Assembly (NCBI RefSeq): GCF_003991565.1 | Contig: NZ_CP032819.1 | Coordinates: 2,790,001 to 2,854,000, forward strand | Direction: 5' to 3' | DNA length: 64,000 nt | From: Butyricimonas faecalis | GTDB lineage: Bacteria > Bacteroidota > Bacteroidia > Bacteroidales > Marinifilaceae | Shown: in pieces, positions 36,931 through 42,415 of the stretch | Position numbering within the stretch: the first letter of the stretch is position 1 | Layout: each line of letters begins with the position of its first letter | Position numbers and translations under genes: made by a program | The notes under the pieces: model-generated | What the model saw: the letters and a program-made list of their open reading frames with translations, nothing else | Told to the model about the DNA's origin: nothing | The model's database searches: none

Positions 36931-38100
36931 TTATTCTGAAATTACAATTGTTCTCCCCTTCACGCTAAACCGGACCTGACTTGTACTCTCGATCATCCGC
37001 ACCAAATCCTCCAAAGGTTTAAACTTCACGATCGCCCCCGTGAACCGCACCTTTTTCACGCTTTCACTACTAAAGAATATCTCCACGTCATACCAACGAG
37101 ATATTTGCTTGGCAATCTCTTCCAATTCCGTGTTATTAAACAAGAACTTTCCGTCGATCCAGGACGTGTAAAGACGAACATTGACTTCCCGTTTCTCTAA
37201 CTCGTTTTCTTTCCCGTAAGCCTGTTCTCCCGGAACCAACCGAAACGCCTGCTGATCACCAGAAATAATTTCCACGCTACCATTTACCAGCGTGGTCGAA
37301 ACCTCCTCGTTATCATCGTAATCATTCACGTTAAAACGAGTACCCAACACCTTCACGTTCATCCGGGATGTCTCCACGACAAAAGGCCTTTCAGCATCGT
37401 GTGTCACGTCAAAAAAAGCTTCCCCGGACAAAACAACCCGTCTCTCCTTTCCCATGAAAGATTGAGGATATATTAATCGTGATGCCGAATTCAACCAAAC
37501 CTTTGTCCCGTCTGCCAACACGACTTGGTATTCCCCACCCTTAGGAATAATTAATTCATTATTTTTATTGTCATTGGCCATCTCAATAGAGTCATGTGAA
37601 GAATAGCGTAACAGATGATTAGAATCCATCTCTATCCGGACATTTGCCTCGTGAGCGATCAATGAACTCTTCATTGTACTATCCAGCACAACCGTTTTTC
37701 CATTATACAACTTCAATATTGCCCGTTCTCCCCCCGGACGAGAAACTGCACTAAATTGACGGTGTTCCTCCTCCGCCTCATTCTTCATTCCCTGCCACAA
37801 GACCAAAGCCACGCTTAATGGCAAAATAAAAAGGGCCGCGTATTTCCACCAGTAACGAAAACCTATTTGCCTTACTCTTTCCCGCTTTATCCGTTTTAAT
37901 ACATGCTCCGTATCAGGGGCAAAATCCCGATGCAAAAGTTTAGTCCGATCACGTATTTTCTTTATCTCGGCATACACTTCCTCGTGTTTCACATCTTCTG
38001 CCAGCCAGTCCGAAAGTTCCGTTTCCTCCATAGGTAACAAACCATCATCCAACTTTCTGGCAATCAAATCATATATTCGATCATCTATTTTCATCTCCAT
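36931..38100 (-). CDS. FecR-family anti-sigma factor (locus 3)
   Basis: 389 aa. The cytoplasmic part has the sigma-binding-type helix LDDGLLPMEETELSDWLAED (17-36), with a membrane helix at about 84-102. The FecR domain includes IPKGGEYQVVLADGTKVWLN and VVLSGEAFFDVTHDAERPFV, and DUF4974 ends the protein (AKQISRWYDVEIFF). It is encoded 71 bases after the sigma gene at 38172-38756 and should hold that factor until SusC signals ligand. An ATG six bases in is equally possible. Confidence 0.94.
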   Translation of the reverse strand: MEMKIDDRIYDLIARKLDDGLLPMEETELSDWLAEDVKHEEVYAEIKKIRDRTKLLHRDFAPDTEHVLKRIKRERVRQIGFRYWWKYAALFILPLSVALVLWQGMKNEAEEEHRQFSAVSRPGGERAILKLYNGKTVVLDSTMKSSLIAHEANVRIEMDSNHLLRYSSHDSIEMANDNKNNELIIPKGGEYQVVLADGTKVWLNSASRLIYPQSFMGKERRVVLSGEAFFDVTHDAERPFVVETSRMNVKVLGTRFNVNDYDDNEEVSTTLVNGSVEIISGDQQAFRLVPGEQAYGKENELEKREVNVRLYTSWIDGKFLFNNTELEEIAKQISRWYDVEIFFSSESVKKVRFTGAIVKFKPLEDLVRMIESTSQVRFSVKGRTIVISE

Positions 38101-38171
38101 ATTTTTATATAGAGTACTTCAAAAATGAAAAATAGGGTGAAGAAAAATCAGATTTTTTTTGAAAAAAGATT

Positions 38172-38756
38172 TTAATCTTCTTTCATCTCAAAAAGAAACA
38201 GTAATAAAGAGAATTGTTCTTGTTTCAATTTTTCCCGCAAAGTCTTGTAAGCGATTTTCATTTGTGTTTTTACCGTGTTGACCGAAATTCCTAACGAGTC
38301 GGCCACATCCTTATATTTCATATCTTCCAGAACCACCAATTTAAAAACAACTTTACATTGCAAGGGTAAATTTTCAATCTCTCCCCACAAATGGTTCAAT
38401 TCCGGTGTTTCAAATTCCACGACTTCTTCCGAAATCTTCAAATTTTGTTTCACATCCTCCAAATCAACACGTTCCTGTTTATTCTTCAAAAACGTAAAAC
38501 AAGCATTACGCACGGCAACAAACAAATAACTATCAATGGATTCCCCCTCATCAATCTGAGTAGTTCTTTTCCAGATCTTTTCAAAAACTTCCTGCACAAT
38601 GTCTTCTGCCACGTCAAACTGCACGACAAATGTGGCAGCAAAACGACACAGTTTTTTGTAGCGAGTTCTGAAAAGATAATCAAAGGCAACTTCTTTTCCT
38701 TCTTTTAACTCTCTAGTCAATATTTCTATGTCATAATATTTCTGACTATTTTCCAT
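38172..38756 (-). CDS. ECF sigma factor (locus 3)
   Basis: A 194-aa ECF sigma factor. Region 2 has TFVVQFDVAEDIVQEVFEKI, and region 4 has LPLQCKVVFKLVVLEDMKYK with recognition helix VNTVKTQMKIAYKTLREKL. It ends in the hydrophobic tail FSLLLFLFEMKED. First gene of locus 3, with 467 bases of AT-rich DNA upstream before the tRNA-Val gene. Confidence 0.94.
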   Translation of the reverse strand: MENSQKYYDIEILTRELKEGKEVAFDYLFRTRYKKLCRFAATFVVQFDVAEDIVQEVFEKIWKRTTQIDEGESIDSYLFVAVRNACFTFLKNKQERVDLEDVKQNLKISEEVVEFETPELNHLWGEIENLPLQCKVVFKLVVLEDMKYKDVADSLGISVNTVKTQMKIAYKTLREKLKQEQFSLLLFLFEMKED

Positions 38757-39172
38757 CGTATAGCTTAACCGTACAAAATACGCCCTACTTAAAAACCTCC
38801 TATTGCATCCATAAATTGGCTTTTCAAAAATAATAAAATCTGAAATAAAACTTCCTTTTTAACCTCACTTTTGTCGCTGACAATTTTTATTTACCCGTAT
38901 GATAAAAGAAAAATCCTCACCACAACAATCCCGTCATCGGGTTATAAGCGAAATAAAAAAGCCGTCCTGAAACAATACGGTCTTCTAGATACAAATTAAA
39001 ACTTAAACTTATTCACTTAAGATTGTTTTTATATATCTATCCGTCAAATTTATAAAATATGATTTACAGCATCTTACAATTCAAAACTACAAGAATTTCC
39101 TTTTAAAAAAATATCTTACCGTCTTCAAGTTTATCCGAAATCTCATTTTTTTCAAAAAAAATCTGTCAAACC
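38757..39172. other. AT-rich intergenic region between the locus-3 sigma gene and tRNA-Val
   Basis: No protein gene is supported here. On the reverse strand a short GC stem (ACCGT / ACGG at 38977-38981 and 38961-38965) followed by CTTTTTTATTT (38960 downward) resembles an intrinsic terminator with no gene in front of it. A TAAATTTG at 39052-39045 on the same strand could be a -7 element. The two would bound a transcript of about 80-90 bases, but the -33 element is not convincing. Confidence 0.35.
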
Positions 39173-39203
39173 TTTGCAGAGTCCAAAAATTGCACTACAT
39201 TTG
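39173..39203 (+). promoter_or_regulatory. Promoter of tRNA-Val
   Basis: TTTG at 39173-39176 and TACATTTG at 39196-39203 match the Bacteroidetes -33 and -7 elements with exactly 19 bases between. The tRNA starts 21 bases after the -7 element. Confidence 0.8.
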
Positions 39204-39223
39204 CATCCGCAATCAGGAAACAA

Positions 39224-39298
39224 GGGCGCTTAGCTCAGCTGGTTCAGAGCATCTGGTTTACACCCAGAGGGTCGGGGGTTCGAATCCCTCAGCGCCCA
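39224..39298 (+). tRNA. tRNA-Val (anticodon UAC)
   Basis: A complete cloverleaf: acceptor stem GGGCGCT / AGCGCCC, D-arm GCTC...GAGC, anticodon stem TCTGG / CCAGA around loop TTTACAC (anticodon TAC), T-arm GGGGG-TTCGAAT-CCCTC, discriminator A. The CCA end is not encoded. It is one of the few plus-strand genes in the window. Confidence 0.96.
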
Positions 39299-39302
39299 CA
39301 AA

Positions 39303-39328
39303 AGAGGTTCAAAAAGGACCTCTTTTTG
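39303..39328 (+). terminator. Terminator of tRNA-Val
   Basis: AGAGGT (39303-39308) pairs with ACCTCT (39318-39323) and is followed by TTTTT, five bases beyond the tRNA 3' end. Confidence 0.8.
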
Positions 39329-39355
39329 CATTTATCTACTTTTTCACGTGCTCCC

Positions 39356-39385
39356 AATATTTGCAAGTATCCGATTTATAATTTT
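39356..39385 (+). repeat. Copy 1 of a ~30-bp motif repeated around the insertion sequence
   Basis: The stretch ATATTTGCAAGTATCCGATT and the following TATAATTTT match the segment inside the IS right end at 40622-40650 with only three or four differences. It lies about 70 bases left of the IS. It could be a remnant of an older IS copy. Confidence 0.5.
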
Positions 39386-39448
39386 GGTAGTTATATACGA
39401 TTTTGTTGTGAGCTGTTAACTCCTGCATGCAAGAAGGTATATTTACCA

Positions 39449-39456
39449 TTCATAAG
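39449..39456. repeat. Target site duplication, left
   Basis: TTCATAAG directly abuts the left inverted repeat and is repeated exactly at 40736-40743 beside the right one. An 8-bp duplication is standard for IS256-family transposition. Confidence 0.9.
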
Positions 39457-39479
39457 GATAGTGTACCAAAAAGTGTGTA
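39457..39479 (+). repeat. Left terminal inverted repeat of the IS
   Basis: Begins GATAGTGTACCAAAAAG and is identical over 23 bases to the reverse complement of 40713-40735. Confidence 0.93.
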
Positions 39480-39528
39480 AATCCCAAATTTTTTATTTTT
39501 GTAATGGAACTGTCAAAAATGAATATTT

Positions 39529-40674
39529 ATGGAATTTACACATGAACAAATCTCGGAAATAATTTCAGAAATAACAAATGGCGAATCCGGTTTTCATGGA
39601 TTAGTAAAACGCGGGTTAGAGAGTTTAATGCTCACCGAGCGAAGTCTTCATAACGAAACGTTATCAGACGTGAGTAACGGTTTTCGAGGCCGTAGAGTCT
39701 GTCATGGAGGTAAGGTCTTCGAGCTTCGGGTCCCGCGTAGTCGTAACAGTAATTTTTACCCGATGTTACTAGGCGTGTTGAAAGACCAGGAAGAAGAAGC
39801 GCAAAAGCTAGTGAGTAGCCTTTATTGTAGTGGTTTAACCACGGAACAAGTGGGTAAAATTTACGAACAGTTTTACGGCAAGCATTACAGTAAAAGTCAG
39901 GTAAGTCGTCTCTTGAACACGGCACGTGAAGATGTAAACGCCTGGCTGGGGCGTAAACTTGAGAAGCGTTACCCCATTCTTTATATTGATGCCACTTATG
40001 TCCTCACCCGGCGGGATGAGTCCGTGAGCAACGAAGCCTACTACACGGTTTTAGGGGTGAAAGAAGACCGGACAAGGGAAGTTTTGACCGTCGTGAACTT
40101 CCCCGTGGAAAGCGCCACGAACTGGAAAGACGTGTTCGAGGATCTAAAAGCGAGAGGGGTCCAGGAGGTTAACCTCCTGGTGTGTGACGGGCTCCCCGGC
40201 ATTGAAAATGTCCTGGCGGATACTTTCCCGCTGGCGGATCTACAGCTATGTACCGTGCATTTGAAGAGGAATATCGCGGGAAAGGTCAAGCCAAGGGACA
40301 AGAAACAAGTGCTGGAAGAGCTTAAACAAATTTGCGCTCCCGACCAGTGGGAGATCTCGCCGGAAAAGGCTTTTCTAAAATTTAAAGAGTTTATTGCCAG
40401 GTGGCAGAAAAGTTATCCCGTCTTGAAAAGATATTGTCACGACAGGTACAGGTTCTACTTCACGTACTTCAAGTATGAAAGAGAAATCAGGGGGATGATT
40501 TACACTACAAACTGGATCGAAAGGCTGAACAGGGATTACAAGAGGGTTATAAACATGAGGGGCGCAATGCCAAACCCGCGAGCCGTCATCCTGCTCATGG
40601 GAACGGTGGCGCAAAATGCAGATATTTACAAGTACCCAATTTATAATTTTTTAGAATCAAGATTATTTTATTAA
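39529..40674 (+). CDS. IS256-family (MULE-type) transposase
   Basis: A 381-aa transposase of about the family's usual length. Helix-rich N-terminal part with LKDQEEEAQKLVSSLYCSGL and TTEQVGKIYEQFYGKHYSKS as in IS256 enzymes. The RNase-H-fold catalytic acids are visible as D in LYIDATYVLTRRDE, D in LLVCDGLPGIENVLADTFPL and E in TTNWIERLNRDYKR. The reading frame is intact, so the element may be active. A TATTTTTG matching the -7 element lies just before the start codon. Confidence 0.93.
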   Translation: MEFTHEQISEIISEITNGESGFHGLVKRGLESLMLTERSLHNETLSDVSNGFRGRRVCHGGKVFELRVPRSRNSNFYPMLLGVLKDQEEEAQKLVSSLYCSGLTTEQVGKIYEQFYGKHYSKSQVSRLLNTAREDVNAWLGRKLEKRYPILYIDATYVLTRRDESVSNEAYYTVLGVKEDRTREVLTVVNFPVESATNWKDVFEDLKARGVQEVNLLVCDGLPGIENVLADTFPLADLQLCTVHLKRNIAGKVKPRDKKQVLEELKQICAPDQWEISPEKAFLKFKEFIARWQKSYPVLKRYCHDRYRFYFTYFKYEREIRGMIYTTNWIERLNRDYKRVINMRGAMPNPRAVILLMGTVAQNADIYKYPIYNFLESRLFY

Positions 40675-40702
40675 AAATTAATAGATTTGCAAATATGAAA
40701 AA
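40622..40702 (+). repeat. Copy 2 of the repeated motif, inside the IS right end
   Basis: Spans the last transposase codons and the noncoding tail. It shares ATATTT-CAAGTA-CC with copy 1, and TTTTTTAGAATCAAG, TTATTTTATT and TTGCAA..ATGAAAAAA with copy 3 at 40944-41019. The tail includes TAGATTTG, a -7-like element, directly before ATGAAAAAA. Confidence 0.5.
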
Positions 40703-40712
40703 AGAAGGGCTA

Positions 40713-40735
40713 TACACACTTTTTGGTACACTATC
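40713..40735 (-). repeat. Right terminal inverted repeat of the IS
   Basis: Reverse complement of the left repeat over 23 bases, abutting the second TTCATAAG duplication (40736-40743). Confidence 0.93.
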
Positions 40736-40743
40736 TTCATAAG
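40736..40743. repeat. Target site duplication, right
   Basis: TTCATAAG, identical to 39449-39456 on the other side of the IS. Confidence 0.9.
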
Positions 40744-40807
40744 CAAATGGATAAGGGATTAACTTCCAAGACAAGCACCAATTAATCTCGCCACGGAAAC
40801 ATATCAG

Positions 40808-40862
40808 AGACGTTCACGAACGTCTTTGTAACGTCTTTGATTCGTCTTTGATACGTCTTTAA
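40808..40862. repeat. Second tandem 11-bp repeat array with an inverted end
   Basis: AGACGTT (40809-40815 region) pairs with the first direct unit, then four 11-bp units follow: AACGTCTTTGT at 40819, AACGTCTTTGA at 40830, TTCGTCTTTGA at 40841 and TACGTCTTTAA at 40852. The layout (four direct units, one inverted core at an end, 11-bp period) mirrors the array at 11753-11810, with a different unit sequence that also starts AACG. Confidence 0.7.
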
Positions 40863-40943
40863 TCCCTAAGAACATCGAATATGCCACGGAAGATGAACGT
40901 GTATTACCTGGGAAAAGTTTACTTTATATTTCGTTGCAAAGTA

Positions 40944-41019
40944 GTATATAAGTACCATAATTTTTTTAGAATCAAGGTTATTTTATTGAATTATTTATAA
41001 TTTTGCAAGCATGAAAAAA
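40944..41019 (+). repeat. Copy 3 of the repeated motif, upstream of the small gene
   Basis: Shares AAGTACC, TTTTTTTAGAATCAAG, TTATTTTATT and TTTGCAAGCATGAAAAAAA with copy 2 inside the IS. Here it supplies the promoter region and first codons of the gene at 41011, with -7-like TAATTTTG at 40998-41005. Confidence 0.5.
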
Positions 41020-41376
41020 ATAATATGCATTACTACCATTTGTATCGTGATTATCGGTATCTGTTATATTTTTTTGAGGCATGATCCGACGGAGAACGTG
41101 GTAAAATATTATAACACGAAGGAAATGACATATGAGTATAGTGCAAAAGATGCTGTTTCCAATTTAATTATGCGATTTGATGGTAAAATGGAATGTGATA
41201 TTCACGTAACATTGACTTCACGAGAAGATGAAAAATTGATTCAACATTTTCTTATAAAGAAGCAAAAGTTGAATAATTATACTATTCGGACGGACTGGTA
41301 TTATTCGAACGTGCAAATTGCTTTGAAGTCCGAGTGTCAAGATAATGAAGTAAAATTAAAAATAACATCCTATTGA
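41011..41376 (+). CDS. Small membrane-anchored protein, not recognised
   Basis: A 121-aa predicted protein with an N-terminal membrane helix (about 4-23, ICITTICIVIIGICYIFL) and a soluble C-terminal part of about 95 residues. That part starts RHDPTENVVKYYNTKEMTYE and is probably beta-rich, on the periplasmic side. I recognise no family. A -7-like box (TAATTTTG) ends only five bases before the ATG, so the mRNA would have almost no leader. A strong palindromic terminator follows the stop. It is AT-rich compared with the flanking loci and lies in the accessory island, so recent acquisition is possible. Confidence 0.55.
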   Translation: MKKIICITTICIVIIGICYIFLRHDPTENVVKYYNTKEMTYEYSAKDAVSNLIMRFDGKMECDIHVTLTSREDEKLIQHFLIKKQKLNNYTIRTDWYYSNVQIALKSECQDNEVKLKITSY

Positions 41377-41382
41377 GTAAGA

Positions 41383-41412
41383 CTAAGCTACCGGGTTAAC
41401 CCGGCAGCTTAG
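41383..41412. terminator. Palindromic terminator after the small gene
   Basis: CTAAGCTACCGGGTT (41383-41397) pairs with AACCCGGCAGCTTAG (41398-41412) with one G-U pair. It begins seven bases after the stop codon at 41376. There is no long T-run behind it. Confidence 0.6.
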
Positions 41413-41472
41413 AAGATACAGTTATTGGTATATTTCGGGATTGGATAGGATATTCGTAAAATATTAAAATTT

Positions 41473-41508
41473 AGCCAACTAATTCATTGCAAATTAGTTG
41501 GCTTTTTT
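41473..41508 (+). terminator. Intrinsic terminator
   Basis: AGCCAACTAATT (41473-41484) pairs with AATTAGTTGGCT (41492-41503) and is followed by TTTTT. It may back up the terminator 70 bases upstream or protect the next gene from read-through. Confidence 0.75.
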
Positions 41509-41576
41509 GTATCTTTAATTGTTCCCCGCGATAAGAGGTTGACCGCCAAAAACGGGGGTAATCAAACAAGAATACG

Positions 41577-42286
41577 ATGGTAAAGATACAAAAAATTTCA
41601 AGACTAGAACCGACCCTTGGGTTTACAGAATTTGATATCTATCAATGTTACAAGTCTAGCTTCGAGTCAAGCGAGTCGGGTCGTTTGCACGCTCTTTTCC
41701 CGTTCAAGTTGTTTTGCCAGTCGACCGGCCTGGTGTCAAGCCGCATGGGTTGTCCCTCGCTCTTCTCCCCTGAAGGCAAGGTGGCCCTGATGTTGTTGAA
41801 GTCTTACACGGGTTTCTCGGACGCGGACCTGGTGTCCCACCTCAACGGTAACATTCACTTCCAGTTATTCTGCGGGGTTTACATTCATCCCTCCCGGCCA
41901 TTAACGAACCACAAGATAGAGAGCGTGGATAAGCACTACATCCGTCCCATTGTCAGGGGAAAAGAGACGAGAAACGTGAAGTTCGGAGCTAAGGTCAACA
42001 ACATCCAAATGGACGGGATCTCTTTCATCGAGCACCTCTCTTTTAACGCTTCCAACGAGGGTACCCGCTTGCAACAATGTATCGAGCTGCAACAACGCTT
42101 GTTCAAGACGCACGTTAAAGCCGTGGCGGCCGATGCCATTCACGCCACCAAAACATGCACTGCCTCTACAATTTTATCGTGTTTTTTCAAGAGTAGACCA
42201 GGGAAACGTGTAAAAAAACTAAAATAGCCACAACACTAAAAGGTCTCGCAGCTATTCTTAGGAATTTATTGAATATCCCTGATTAA
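41577..42286 (+). pseudogene. Decayed DDE transposase (IS5/IS1182-like), internally deleted and frameshifted
   Basis: The N-terminal part (MVKIQKISRLEPTLGFTEFD and LFSPEGKVALMLLKSYTGFS) resembles the InsH-type domain of IS5/IS1182 transposases. It then jumps at about residue 117 into a later segment (KHYIRPIVRGKETRNVKFGA, LQQRLFKTHVKAVAADAIHA), so the middle of the catalytic domain is missing. The open frame stops at 42227, but another frame over 42210-42286 encodes KIATTLKGLAAILRNLLN before a stop at 42284-42286, a plausible original C-terminus. At about 240 codons it is roughly half the normal length. Confidence 0.75.
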
Positions 42287-42319
42287 TTCTGTTTTACTAA
42301 CGAAATAATATAAAAGGGA

Positions 42320-42363
42320 GGAAAACCTGCGCGTGAAAAATAAATTTCACCCCCAGGTTTTCC
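42320..42363 (-). terminator. Terminator of locus 4
   Basis: GGAAAACCTG (42320-42329) pairs with CAGGTTTTCC (42354-42363), with an inner GTGAAA / TTTCAC stem. It lies about 50 bases beyond the stop of the last protease gene and is the likely end of the locus-4 transcript. Confidence 0.6.
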
Positions 42364-42415
42364 ACTTAACCCATAAACACTGCATTCAACCCCTTTTCTA
42401 TTCTGAATAACTACT

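Larger units (their letters stand above)
39457..40735 (+). mobile_element. Complete IS256-family insertion sequence
   Basis: A 1279-bp element bounded by perfect 23-bp terminal inverted repeats (39457-39479 and 40713-40735, beginning GATAGTGTACC), flanked by identical 8-bp duplications TTCATAAG. It contains one intact transposase gene. Intact ends, exact duplication and an unbroken reading frame point to a recent insertion. It sits 158 bases after tRNA-Val, between loci 3 and 4, and interrupts no recognisable gene. Confidence 0.93.

Noticed and set aside
39190..39381. 64-codon open frame over the tRNA
   Set aside because: It translates through tRNA-Val and its terminator and is not a gene.
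39224..42415. Integrative element using tRNA-Val as attachment site
   Set aside because: No integrase gene and no repeat of the tRNA 3' end are present in the island; the IS with its own target duplication explains the mobile content.
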